From JAVDCA01 sp035293985 (GTDB taxonomy: Bacteria; Pseudomonadota; Alphaproteobacteria; Rhizobiales; Xanthobacteraceae), in assembly GCA_035293985.1 (NCBI GenBank), contig DATGLS010000042.1, positions 1 to 26,591 of the forward strand: a stretch of 26,591 nt of DNA, read 5' to 3'. The notes under the pieces were generated by a model. That model did not search any database, was not told where the DNA came from, and saw only the letters and a program-made list of their open reading frames with translations. This document shows, in pieces, positions 1 through 7,064 of the stretch; positions within the stretch are counted from its first letter, which is position 1, and the number at the start of each line of letters is the position of its first letter. The position numbers were made by a program, and so were the translations under genes.

Positions 1-139
1 TCAGCTGGGTGATGTCGTAGGTCTCCTGGTCGCCCATGCCGGCGGTCGGCTCGTCGAGCAGGAGCAGGCGCGGCTTGAGCGCGAGCGCCATCATGATCTC
101 GGTCGCGCGCTGGTCGCCATGGCTCATCTCACCGACCAG
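1..139. repeat. Direct terminal repeat (contig-closing overlap), left copy
   Basis: These bases are identical to the last 139 bases of the window (26453-26591). Both copies lie in the same part of livG, around the ABC signature and Walker B region. Merging them restores one uninterrupted livG frame, so the repeat is best read as the overlap of a circular assembly of 26,452 bp rather than as two biological copies. An exact repeat shared by two paralogous ABC genes could give the same picture. Confidence 0.9.
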
Positions 140-565
140 GCGGTCGGCCTTGTCGGCGAGGCCGCCCATGTCGAGCAGCTCGGTGACGCGGGCGCGGATC
201 TCGCCGTCGGCGTCGGAGGAGAGCCATGGGCTCAGCCGGTAGCCGGCCGTCACCTCGACCGCGATGCGCAGGTTCTCGCGCACGGTCAGCTCGGGAAATA
301 CCTCGGTGATCTGAAACGTGCGGGCGATGCCCTTCCATACCCGGCGCGCCGGCAGCACGCGGGAGATGTCCTCGTTGTCGAAGATGATCTTGCCGCTGGT
401 CTGGGTGAGGAAGCCGCTGATCAGGTTGAAGAAAGTGGTCTTGCCGGCGCCGTTCGGGCCGATCACGGCGCGCAGCTCGCCGGGCTCGACCGTCATCGAT
501 ACCTTGTCGACGGCGACGAGGCTGCCGAAGTGCTTCGATACGTTCTCGACCCGCAGCAGCGTCAT
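1..565 (-). CDS. livG: Branched-chain amino acid-type ABC transporter ATPase LivG, N-terminal 188 residues (continues across the contig ends)
   Basis: This is one of two cytoplasmic ATPases that drive a liv/HAAT-type importer. Translation from the ATG at 565 shows Walker A GPNGAGKTT (residues 36-44), the Q-loop region ARTFQITEV (about 81-89), the LivG-style signature MSHGDQ (147-152) and Walker B LLLLDEP (167-173). The frame runs off the window at base 1. Joined to 26452-26265 through the 139-bp terminal overlap it gives a complete 250-codon gene, the normal family length. The start overlaps the livM stop as ATGA, which suggests translational coupling. The substrate is not fixed by sequence; the enzymes nearby make aromatic or other carboxylic acids as plausible as amino acids. 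Confidence 0.93.
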   Translation of the reverse strand, partial: MTLLRVENVSKHFGSLVAVDKVSMTVEPGELRAVIGPNGAGKTTFFNLISGFLTQTSGKIIFDNEDISRVLPARRVWKGIARTFQITEVFPELTVRENLRIAVEVTAGYRLSPWLSSDADGEIRARVTELLDMGGLADKADRLVGEMSHGDQRATEIMMALALKPRLLLLDEPTAGMGDQETYDITQL

Positions 566-1518
566 GCCGCGGCCCTCCGGCGGATGATGCCGAGGACGCC
601 CCGCGGGAAGAACAGGACGACCAGCACGAAGAACAGCCCCACGAACGACATCCAGTTCTCCGTCATGCTCGAGACCTTGTCCTGCAGGTAGACGAAGATC
701 GCCGCGCCGATCAGCGGCCCCCAGAACGAGCGCATGCCGCCGAGCACCGCCATGATGACGAAATTCCCCGACTGACTCCAGTACAGCGCGCGCGGATCGA
801 CGAAATTGTTGTTCAGCGCGTAGAGCGCGCCGGCGAGGCTGACGAAGCCGCAGGAGATCACCCAGGATATCCAGATGTGCCGGTCGATCGGAATGCCGAG
901 GAAGCGGGCGCGCCGCTCGTTCTCGCGGATGGCGATCAGGGTGCGGCCGAACGGCGAGCGCAGCAGCCACGCCATGACGCCGACCGAGATCGCGAAGATC
1001 GCCAGCACGAAATAATAGTAAGCCGTCGAATTGTGCAGGATATCGACCTGGGCGACGAGGAAGTCGAGCGGCTGGCGCGTCCAGTTGAGCAGACCGTCGT
1101 CGCCGCCGGTCACGTTGCTCCAGCGGAAGGCGATGAAATAGAACACCTGCCCGAACGCGATCGTGACCATGGCGAAGTACACGCCACGCAGGCGCACGAT
1201 CAGCGGCCCGATCACCGCGCCCGCGAGGGTGCCGGCGAGCGTGCCGATCAGGATGCCGAGGCCGGTGCTGGGCACGAGATAGCGAATCGTCAAGCCCACA
1301 CCGTAGGCGCCGAGGCCGAAATAGGCGGCATGCCCGAACGACAGGACGCCGGTGTAGCCCAGAAGGAAGTTGAGCGCCATGGAGGCGAGCGCCATCACGA
1401 CGATCAGGCTGCCCAAGTCGGTATAGCCGCCGGGAATCTCCGGCAGCCACAGCGGCACCGTCAGGAGGAGGAGCCAGACGACGACGTTCGGCGCGTGCTT
1501 GCTGAGATCGCGTCCCAC
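562..1518 (-). CDS. livM: Branched-chain amino acid-type ABC transporter permease LivM
   Basis: This is the second inner-membrane permease of the importer, 318 residues, which is normal for LivM. It is strongly hydrophobic with many membrane segments. The LivM/LivH landmark is visible as GYTGVLSFGHAAYFGLGAY (about residues 54-72), and the cytoplasmic coupling loop as IAIRENERRARFLGIP (about 195-210). The start is GTG; it shares one base with the livH stop (TAGTG), and the gene's own stop overlaps the livG start (ATGA). The tight overlaps show that livH, livM, livG and livF form one translation-coupled unit. Nothing looks truncated. Confidence 0.95.
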   Translation of the reverse strand: MGRDLSKHAPNVVVWLLLLTVPLWLPEIPGGYTDLGSLIVVMALASMALNFLLGYTGVLSFGHAAYFGLGAYGVGLTIRYLVPSTGLGILIGTLAGTLAGAVIGPLIVRLRGVYFAMVTIAFGQVFYFIAFRWSNVTGGDDGLLNWTRQPLDFLVAQVDILHNSTAYYYFVLAIFAISVGVMAWLLRSPFGRTLIAIRENERRARFLGIPIDRHIWISWVISCGFVSLAGALYALNNNFVDPRALYWSQSGNFVIMAVLGGMRSFWGPLIGAAIFVYLQDKVSSMTENWMSFVGLFFVLVVLFFPRGVLGIIRRRAAA

Positions 1519-2417
1519 TAGAATCGTCCTTCCTCACCGAGCAGGCCGCGCGGCCGCACCAGCAGCACCAGCGCCATCATGACGTAGATCACGGCCTCGG
1601 TCGCCGACGGGAAGTAGACCGTGGTGATGCCCGAGGCGACGCCGATCAGCATTCCTCCCAGCAGCGTGCCGGGCAGGCTGCCGAGCCCGCCGACGATGAT
1701 GGCGACGAAGCTCGGCATGATCAGCGAGGTGCCGATGGTCGGTTGCAGCCCGAGCTGGCCGACTGCGAGCACGCCGGCGAGGCCCGCGAGATAGATGCCG
1801 AGGCCGAAGTTGAGGCTGCGAAGCCAGCGCACGTTGACGCCGAGCACCGAGACGGTCTCGAGATCGAGCGTGCCGGCGCGGATCCGCACGCCGAGCTTGG
1901 TGTAGCCGAGGATGAGAAACAGGCCGATCACCGCGATGGCGACGATCGCGACCATGAACAGCCGATAGCCTGTGATGAAGAAGTAGTCGCTGCTGAGCGG
2001 CGAGAGTAGCCAGCTCGGCACCTGGTACGGGAGGCTCTGCGCACCCCACAAGAAGCGCGTGCCATCCTCGAACATGAACGCCAGCCCGAAAGTGAGCAGC
2101 AGGCTGTAGAGCGGATCGCGCCCGTAGAGGCGGCGGATCAGCACGCGCTCGATCAGCAGGCCCAGCAGGGCGGTGACGAACGGCGCGACGATCAGCGCGC
2201 CCCAGAAGCCGATGCCGGGGAGCAGCACGTGCCCGCCGAAGCTGATGCCGACGATGAGCTGATAGGCGACATAGCCGCCGATCGCGAGAAACCCGCCATG
2301 GGCGAAGTTGATGACGCCGGACAGGTTGAGGATCAGCGACAGGCCGAGCGCCATCAGGGCGTAGAACGCGCCGACGATCAGGCCGTTGAAGACGTTGAAC
2401 AGGACGAGCTGTGTCAT
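1518..2417 (-). CDS. livH: Branched-chain amino acid-type ABC transporter permease LivH
   Basis: This is the first inner-membrane permease of the importer, 299 residues. The N terminus carries the LivH pattern NGLIVGAFYALMALGLSLI followed by NLSGVINFAHGGFLAIGGY. The protein is hydrophobic throughout and ends in a short charged cytoplasmic tail. The ATG at 2417 is the natural start. The gene lies 213 bp downstream of livK on the same strand, and that gap holds a strong stem-loop (2531-2557). It is probably cotranscribed with livK at a lower level, because the stem-loop could trim read-through or protect the livK message. Confidence 0.95.
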   Translation of the reverse strand: MTQLVLFNVFNGLIVGAFYALMALGLSLILNLSGVINFAHGGFLAIGGYVAYQLIVGISFGGHVLLPGIGFWGALIVAPFVTALLGLLIERVLIRRLYGRDPLYSLLLTFGLAFMFEDGTRFLWGAQSLPYQVPSWLLSPLSSDYFFITGYRLFMVAIVAIAVIGLFLILGYTKLGVRIRAGTLDLETVSVLGVNVRWLRSLNFGLGIYLAGLAGVLAVGQLGLQPTIGTSLIMPSFVAIIVGGLGSLPGTLLGGMLIGVASGITTVYFPSATEAVIYVMMALVLLVRPRGLLGEEGRF

Positions 2418-2530
2418 ACGCGCGCTTGCATCATGAGCGTCCGCCGGTCACGCCGCCGCTTTCGCCGCCGCGAGGCGGTCGCCGTCGACTGTGCTTCGAA
2501 CGATCTTATCCCCCGACCCCTGCCGGACTT

Positions 2531-2557
2531 TCGGGCGCCCCCGTGCGCGGCGCCCGA
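2531..2557 (-). terminator. Stem-loop between livK and livH (putative attenuator or RNA-stabilising hairpin)
   Basis: There is a perfect 9-bp GC-rich inverted repeat: arm 2531-2539 pairs with 2549-2557, with a 9-base loop. No run of T follows on the minus strand, so it is not a classical full terminator. Its place between a binding-protein gene and its permease genes matches the usual arrangement in which the binding protein must be made in excess. The structure is seen directly; the regulatory role is inferred. Confidence 0.5.
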
Positions 2558-2630
2558 TGCCATCTCTAGCGCATATCCCGGCGAAGTGGCTACCGGTTCG
2601 CCGACAAGGACATGCGTCAACCAAAGTCTA

Positions 2631-3893
2631 TCAAGTCGGCCATGTCATCTTGCAGCCGGTCTCTTCCAGCGTGCCGGCGGCATCGAGGCCCTTGGCGATC
2701 TCGGTGACCTTGAAGAGATCCTCCGGGTCATCGCCCTTCGACTGGGCGTTGCCGACATACAGGTTCGGGATCAGCTGGTTCTGTGCCGCACGGTAGAAGG
2801 CGCCGTCCGGCATCAGCGAGACTTCCGGCGGCAGCTTGAAGCCCTGCAGCGCCTTCGCCATCTTGACCGCCTCGAGCGATTTCGCGTTCTGCGCCGCGAG
2901 CGCGCAGGTCCAGATTGCCGCATACCCGAACCAGGTGCGCGCGGTGGGCACATGGCCGCCGCTACGCTTTCGGATCTCGGCGACGAACTCGGCGACGTGG
3001 GGGACGTTCGGCTGTTTCCAGTACCATTCGAACACCCACGTGCCGATGCGCGCCTCGGGCGGCAGGCCGAGCAGCACTTCCAACTCCTGCTGGGCGCCCG
3101 CGATGTGGAATTTCTTGTCGAGGCCGAACTGCACCGCCTGCTTGAGCGAGTTGACCGCATCGTCGCCGGCGGTGAGGAAGATGATCACGTCCGGGTTCGC
3201 GGCCTGCGCCTTGATCAGGTAAGACGAGAAATCAGTGGTGCCGAGCGGCGTGAGGTCACCGCCGACCTTGGTGCCGCCGAGCTTGGTCGCGGCCTTTTCG
3301 AGGCCCGCCTGCAGCGTGTGGCCGAACGCGTAGTCCGGCGTGATGTAGTACCACTTCTTGCCCGCCGTCTTGATCAGCGTCGCGGCGACCGCGTTCGCCT
3401 CCATCTGGGTGGTGTTGCAGACGCGGAAAACGTTCCAGTGGCAGTTGGTGCCGGTGATCGGATCGGTATGGCCGCCCGGGTCGATGTGCAGCACGCCCTT
3501 CTCGTAGGCGACGTTGGCGATCGCCGCCGCGAGCGCCGAGTTGATGTTGCCGATGATGAAGTTCACCTTGTCGCGATCGATCAGCTTGCGCGCCTTCTGC
3601 ACCGCGGTGCCGGCGTCGCCGCTGGTGGAGTCTTCTTCCAGAAGCTCGACCTTACGCCCGAGGATGCCGCCCTTGGCATTGATCTGGTCCAGCGCGAGAT
3701 GGGCGCCATACTGCTCGTTTTTGCCGAGCGCCGCGTAGGTGCCGGTGAGCGGATTGTCCATGCCGATCTTGACGGTGTCTTCCGCCCAGGCGGAGACGAC
3801 GAACGGCGCGGCGATCTGCGCGGCACCGGCGGCGGCCGTGGCCTTGATGACCGCGCGGCGGTTCACGCCTTTGCCGAGAAACCTGACTGACAT
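2631..3893 (-). CDS. livK: Periplasmic substrate-binding protein of a branched-chain amino acid-type ABC transporter (LivK-like)
   Basis: This 420-residue type-1 periplasmic binding protein (Peripla_BP_6 type) captures the ligand for LivHMGF. The N terminus carries a twin-arginine-like signal: NRRAVIK (residues 11-17), an Ala-rich hydrophobic stretch and a cleavage-like SAWA/ED junction near residue 37. The mature start, TVKIGMDNPLTGTYA, is the typical first strand of this family. A Shine-Dalgarno GGGAGG sits 8 bases before the ATG. It is first in the operon and is separated from livH by a stem-loop. At 420 residues it is longer than classical LivK, as is common for proteobacterial paralogues that bind aromatic or amide compounds. 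The ligand is unknown. Confidence 0.93.
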   Translation of the reverse strand: MSVRFLGKGVNRRAVIKATAAAGAAQIAAPFVVSAWAEDTVKIGMDNPLTGTYAALGKNEQYGAHLALDQINAKGGILGRKVELLEEDSTSGDAGTAVQKARKLIDRDKVNFIIGNINSALAAAIANVAYEKGVLHIDPGGHTDPITGTNCHWNVFRVCNTTQMEANAVAATLIKTAGKKWYYITPDYAFGHTLQAGLEKAATKLGGTKVGGDLTPLGTTDFSSYLIKAQAANPDVIIFLTAGDDAVNSLKQAVQFGLDKKFHIAGAQQELEVLLGLPPEARIGTWVFEWYWKQPNVPHVAEFVAEIRKRSGGHVPTARTWFGYAAIWTCALAAQNAKSLEAVKMAKALQGFKLPPEVSLMPDGAFYRAAQNQLIPNLYVGNAQSKGDDPEDLFKVTEIAKGLDAAGTLEETGCKMTWPT

Positions 3894-3958
3894 GATGGAA
3901 ACCTCCCGTGTATTCCCTTGATCCGGCGCGCGAACAACGTTGCGTCGCTCAAGGCGGC

Positions 3959-3987
3959 GAAGATTACGAAAAAATCTGTTTTGTCAA
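3959..3987 (-). promoter_or_regulatory. Candidate promoter of the liv operon
   Basis: On the minus strand a perfect TTGACA lies at 3987-3982, followed after 15 bases by TAATCT (3966-3961), a weak -10 match with short spacing. The box lies about 90 bp upstream of the livK ATG in a locally AT-rich stretch that stands out from the GC-rich surroundings. The -35 is clear and the -10 assignment is tentative. Confidence 0.35.
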
Positions 3988-4314
3988 ACCGCTGGTGGGA
4001 TGCGGTGGGCCGCCGCGGCGCGCGGCCATCGACTTTAGTCGGACGCACCGGCGTGCTGAGGATATTCACGTCACAAAAACCGCCAGTACGCTGCGCTCGC
4101 ACGCCTTTGCGGCCGCCCACCGAGCGCAGCGTGTCGTCGCTGAACGAGCTGTGTCTGTGTTTTGTGCTTGCGAACGCACGATTTTGCCGACGGCTCACGC
4201 GACATCATGACGCGCTAAAAGCACGTAAGTTGAAGAGTTAACGACGCCGCGTCGTCTCGTCGGCTCGCGAAGGACCGAGGCTCGTCTTAGCCACCCAGGA
4301 CAACAGCTTGAATC
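3988..4314. other. Non-coding stretch upstream of the liv operon
   Basis: I see no convincing gene here. The open frames on both strands are short and have no recognisable motif or ribosome binding site. The stretch presumably holds upstream control sequence for livK and the decayed 5' part of the acetyltransferase remnant that follows. No tRNA, direct repeat array or strong terminator is apparent. Confidence 0.4.
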
Positions 4315-4520
4315 TTCGGATAACCGGCGACCCGCGGGACGCGCCACGTTATCCTGAACGCAATGACCCATGCGCCAACACCTCAAGCCGCGCAGGCAGC
4401 CGGCATCGCGGGAATTCTCTTTCACGCCATTTCCAAGATGCCAAACGCTTCTACCTGCGCTGGGGGTTCGTCGAGTGTCCCTCCGACCCACGCACTTTGG
4501 TCGCGGGCATGCGCGACCTG
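4315..4520 (+). pseudogene. Remnant of a GNAT-family acetyltransferase (TacT-like toxin type), frameshifted
   Basis: The C-terminal part of a GNAT acetyltransferase can be read in pieces. One frame gives QAAGIAGILFHAIS (4393-4434). One base out of register, the next frame gives DAKRFYLRWGFVECPSDP and then TLVAGMRDL (4437-4520). The two pieces join as in toxin-type GNATs, where a helix ending in HA-hydrophobic is followed by E-x-AKRFY-x-x-GF and a final DP...L...DL. Inserting one base at about 4434 restores the frame. Upstream, a third frame gives DNRRPAGRA, resembling the acetyl-CoA loop, so there is probably a second break. No intact N-terminal half or antitoxin gene is visible. Family membership is inferred from motifs only. 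Confidence 0.5.
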
Positions 4521-4691
4521 GGACGCGCTTCTCGCTTGAGTACGAGCCCGGCGCGTCTGGGCTCTGGGCCGAGAGATCTTCGCGCGTGACGGACTCACGC
4601 CCGAAATGCTGCGAGCTCGGCAAAAGGCGGAGAGCGAGAAATGGTGACCTGTAATTAGGGCCGCGACTGTAAGGAGTACTCGGGTTGCCGC
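4521..4691. other. Short unassigned stretch with a gene-tail-like open frame
   Basis: The plus strand has a 35-codon stop-bounded frame (4540-4647) reading VWALGREIFARDGLTPEMLR and ending ESEKW-stop. It looks like the C-terminal tail of a real protein rather than random sequence, but it has no start codon or ribosome site and I cannot name a family. It may be more debris from the same decayed locus as the adjacent GNAT remnant. Confidence 0.3.
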
Positions 4692-5009
4692 CTATTTCGC
4701 TTTCTTCTTTTTCTTTGTCTTCGCCAGCCCGCTCTTTTTCGCGCTGTCTTTTCGCGCGGGCGCCTTTTTGGCGAGCTTTGGCTTCGTGGGCTTCGGCCGC
4801 AGCGTAGCTTTCTTCGTCGGTTCGCCAGCAGGCTCCGCCGTCCTCGGCTCGACGGGCGCCGCAGCTGGTGCCCAAGGCGCGGGTTGCGCCGCCCGTGTGA
4901 GCTGGCTCGCGCGCGCCGCGTCGGCCTTCTGGCGCGCCTCGGCTGACGCGAAGCGTGCTTCACGCAAAGCGCGGATCTGGTCGAGGCGGACCAAGGGGTG
5001 CTTGCTCAC
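4692..5009 (-). CDS. Small Lys/Ala/Pro-rich basic hypothetical protein
   Basis: This 105-residue protein has a structured-looking, charged helical N terminus (SKHPLVRLDQIRALREARFA, about residues 2-21), a Pro/Ala linker and a very basic tail of alternating Lys, Ala and Pro ending in a Lys run. The tail resembles histone H1-like or nucleoid-binding low-complexity domains. The start is GTG at 5009 with a weak ribosome site. It lies just downstream of tRNA-Leu on the same strand and could share its transcript. The helical head, high lysine content and clean frame argue for a real gene. Its function is unknown; DNA or RNA binding is a guess from charge. Confidence 0.55.
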   Translation of the reverse strand: MSKHPLVRLDQIRALREARFASAEARQKADAARASQLTRAAQPAPWAPAAAPVEPRTAEPAGEPTKKATLRPKPTKPKLAKKAPARKDSAKKSGLAKTKKKKKAK

Positions 5010-5079
5010 GTGAACCCGCTGTTGCCCTTACGGTTCGCGATGCGCCGCTGCCCGCAGTTTCGGCATCGTCGTTGCGAAG

Positions 5080-5165
5080 TGGTGCCCCTGGCCGGACTCG
5101 AACCAGCACAGCCTTGCGGCCACCTGATTTTGAGTCAGGCGCGTCTACCATTTCGCCACAGGGGC
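5080..5165 (-). tRNA. tRNA-Leu (anticodon CAA)
   Basis: The minus strand folds as a class II tRNA. The 7-bp acceptor GCCCCTG/CAGGGGC is perfect, the anticodon stem CCTGA/TCAGG encloses the loop CTCAAAA (anticodon CAA, bases 5132-5130), there is a long variable arm with a GCC/GGC stem, and the T-loop is TTCGAGT. Discriminator A and a genomically encoded CCA follow (5083-5080). It decodes UUG. The gene is intact. tRNA genes are common integration sites, but no integrase or duplicated 3' end is present here. Confidence 0.97.
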
Positions 5166-5328
5166 TTGCGCCGGGGATCATAGCGATGGGCGCACGGGAA
5201 TCAACGGCCCGCGCCGGATTGATGTGACGAATCCGCATCATGCTCCTCGCAGGCTCGTGATCGAGTGACGGATCGACTTGGGTTCCGGCACGCGGTATGC
5301 GAAGGCGACGAATGGCCGGAGACACCAT

Positions 5329-5856
5329 ATGTCCGTGATGCCCATAGCCGCCCATCGCACGCATCCGGCGGCTGTGGCCGCCTTCCTGATCGCGGCCAGC
5401 GGCGCTGCGACCATCCTGGGCGCCTACTATTTTCAATACGTGCTGCACTATGCGCCGTGCGAGCTCTGCCTCGACGAGCGCATTCCGTACTATGTCGGCA
5501 TTCCGCTGGCGGTCGTCATCGCGCTCGCCGGATTGTTTCGTGCGCCAAGGTCACTGCTGGTGGGCGGGCTCGGGCTGCTGATCGTCGTCTTTGTAATCAG
5601 CGCGGCGCTCGGCGCCTACCACTCGGGAGTCGAATGGAAGTTCTGGCCGGGGCCGGCGCACTGCTCGGGGGTGATCCAGAATTTCGGCAATGCGGGCAGC
5701 CTGCTGGAGCAGATGAACCAGACCAAGCTGGTGCCGTGCGATGCCGCGGCGTGGCGGCTGTTTGGGATTTCGCTCGCGGGGTACAACGTGCTGATCTCAC
5801 TGGCGTTAGTCGCAATCGCGTGGTGGGGGATTCGCGGCGCGAAGACGAAGGACTGA
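5329..5856 (+). CDS. dsbB: Disulfide bond formation protein B (DsbB family)
   Basis: This 175-residue inner-membrane quinone reductase reoxidises periplasmic DsbA-type thiol oxidases. Four hydrophobic segments are visible. The first catalytic pair is Cys44-Glu-Leu-Cys47 (PCELC) after the first membrane segment. The second pair, Cys112 (AHCSG) and Cys137 (VPCD), lies in the second periplasmic loop, as in DsbB. I chose the ATG at 5329 over the upstream in-frame start at 5278 because GGAG sits 7 bases before it and the hydrophobic N terminus then has normal length. It diverges from tRNA-Leu and converges with the decarboxylase-like gene. No DsbA gene is in the window. Confidence 0.93.
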   Translation: MSVMPIAAHRTHPAAVAAFLIAASGAATILGAYYFQYVLHYAPCELCLDERIPYYVGIPLAVVIALAGLFRAPRSLLVGGLGLLIVVFVISAALGAYHSGVEWKFWPGPAHCSGVIQNFGNAGSLLEQMNQTKLVPCDAAAWRLFGISLAGYNVLISLALVAIAWWGIRGAKTKD

Positions 5857-5889
5857 GTCAGCCAAGCTCGCACGTCCGGAGCAAGCGGC

Positions 5890-5937
5890 GCCCCCGACCC
5901 CGCCCGCCACTCGCTTCGCGCGCGGGGGCAGGGGAGC
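5890..5937. terminator. Imperfect GC-rich inverted repeat between convergent genes
   Basis: Between the dsbB stop and the stop of the convergent gene lies a long imperfect inverted repeat. A C-rich arm (CCCCGACCCCGCCCGC type) faces a G-rich arm (GCGCGGGGGCAGGGG type) across a CTTCG-containing loop. It probably acts as a bidirectional transcription stop. It also resembles the C-rich/G-rich intergenic palindromes at 21141-21237 and 25406-25498, so it may belong to a dispersed repeat family. Confidence 0.4.
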
Positions 5938-5948
5938 AGGCAGAGAGC

Positions 5949-6938
5949 TCACACCACCACTGGCGCCATGATCCCTTTCTGGAAGATCTCTTCCGGCGTG
6001 GCGCGGCGGTGGGCGATCCCTTGCTCGTGGGTGTAGCGCAGGAAGACCTCCAGCGTCGGGCGGTTCTCCTCGATGCCGTACGGGAACGGGTCGCCGTCGA
6101 ACAGATCGCGCATCTTGCGGCCGTAGGTCGGCAGCCACGGCAGCGGATAGCGTGACACGGCGGGATCGAGCAGGCGCTCGAGGCTGCGTCGCTTCGATTC
6201 GAGAAAGGCGTTGTAGAGATTGCGGCCGGCCCACGGATGTGCGTCTAGCACCGAGCGCTTGACCGCGATGATGTGCATGATCGGGAAGACCTTCGTTTTC
6301 TTGTAATACTCCTGTTCGAGCTCCATGAAATCCGGGAAGAGCCGCACGATGTCGGGATGGCCATGCCGGAAGCAGTCCGGCGGCCGCGCGATCAGGGCGC
6401 AGTCGATCTCGCCCGCGGCGAGCATGTCGCTCAGCGACTTGTCGGGCACGCGCGTGAGCTTGACGCCGTCGGGCAGGCTGAGCTCGACCTTCTCGATGCG
6501 CCCCGGCGCGTTGGTGCCGGCCTGGTACCAGTGGATGTCTTGCAGCTTGATGCCGAGCTCGTCGCCGAGCCAGCCCCGCATGTAGACCGCCGCGGTGTGC
6601 GCCCACTCGGGCGAGCCGATCGATTTGCCCTTGAGGTCTTTGGCGGTTTTGATGCCGCTCTTCTTGTTCACGTAGAACGAGCCGAAGCGGAAGAGGCGCG
6701 AGCAGACCACCGGGATGCCGATGATGTCGGATTCCTCTCTCGTCACCTGCGCCGTGAATTTGGCGAAGGAAAGCTCGCTCACGTCCCATTCGCGGTTGAA
6801 GGTGAAGCGAGAGAAGATCTCGTGGTGGCCGAGCATCAGCCAGGTGTGGTCGATGCCCTCGGCCGTCACGAGGCCGGTGCGGAAATCGCGGAAATGATCG
6901 TAGTCGGTGGTCGCGATGGTGAGCTTGAGCTTGTTCAT
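5949..6938 (-). CDS. 4,5-dihydroxyphthalate decarboxylase-like protein (periplasmic-binding-protein fold)
   Basis: This 329-residue protein resembles the Pht5-type family usually annotated as 4,5-dihydroxyphthalate decarboxylase, which shares the type-2 periplasmic-binding-protein fold. Family-like stretches include the N terminus KLTIATTDYDHFRDFRTG, the segment IGIPVVCSRLFRFGSFYVN, KDLKGKSIGSPEWAHTAAVY and a C-terminal PFPYGIEENRPTLEVFLRY. There is no signal peptide, which favours a cytoplasmic enzyme. The ATG at 6938 has GAGGAAA just upstream; a longer frame to 7043 runs into a REP element and is unlikely. It lies downstream of the class II aldolase gene on the same strand. Many relatives are misnamed, so the true substrate is open: phthalate-type or another aromatic or keto acid. 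Confidence 0.75.
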   Translation of the reverse strand: MNKLKLTIATTDYDHFRDFRTGLVTAEGIDHTWLMLGHHEIFSRFTFNREWDVSELSFAKFTAQVTREESDIIGIPVVCSRLFRFGSFYVNKKSGIKTAKDLKGKSIGSPEWAHTAAVYMRGWLGDELGIKLQDIHWYQAGTNAPGRIEKVELSLPDGVKLTRVPDKSLSDMLAAGEIDCALIARPPDCFRHGHPDIVRLFPDFMELEQEYYKKTKVFPIMHIIAVKRSVLDAHPWAGRNLYNAFLESKRRSLERLLDPAVSRYPLPWLPTYGRKMRDLFDGDPFPYGIEENRPTLEVFLRYTHEQGIAHRRATPEEIFQKGIMAPVVV

Positions 6939-6967
6939 GCGTTTCCTCTGGTCGAACGGTTCGTATC

Positions 6968-7049
6968 CGTAGGATGGGCAAAGGCGCGTGAACGCGCCGT
7001 GCCCACGTGGGTTTTGGCGGTGGGCACGCTTCGCTTTGCCCACCCTACG
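6968..7049. repeat. REP-type palindromic element
   Basis: The ends are inverted copies: cgtaggatgggcaaag (6968-6983) against ctttgcccaccctacg (7034-7049), matching at 15 of 16 positions. A small internal hairpin (ggcgcg/cgcgcc) and a second pair of gtgggcac-type arms lie inside. Elements of this layout are recurrent intergenic repeats in Bradyrhizobium-like genomes, which is one reason for the taxonomic call. It sits between the aldolase-family and decarboxylase-like genes and may affect mRNA stability or read-through. Confidence 0.8.
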
Positions 7050-7064
7050 AGGTCGGCGAATTTT

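Noticed and set aside
2229..3890. Long plus-strand open frame of 553 codons opposite livH and livK
   Set aside because: It is the antisense shadow of two well-supported liv genes in GC-rich DNA; its product is Arg/Asp/Ala-rich with no domain.
4195..4875. Minus-strand open frame of 226 codons
   Set aside because: It overlaps the better supported small basic gene and the GNAT remnant, contains scattered Cys and Arg without a fold-like pattern and has no ribosome site.
5080..5165. tRNA-Leu as an attachment site for a genomic island
   Set aside because: The tRNA gene is complete, no partial 3' copy of it occurs elsewhere in the window, and there is no integrase.
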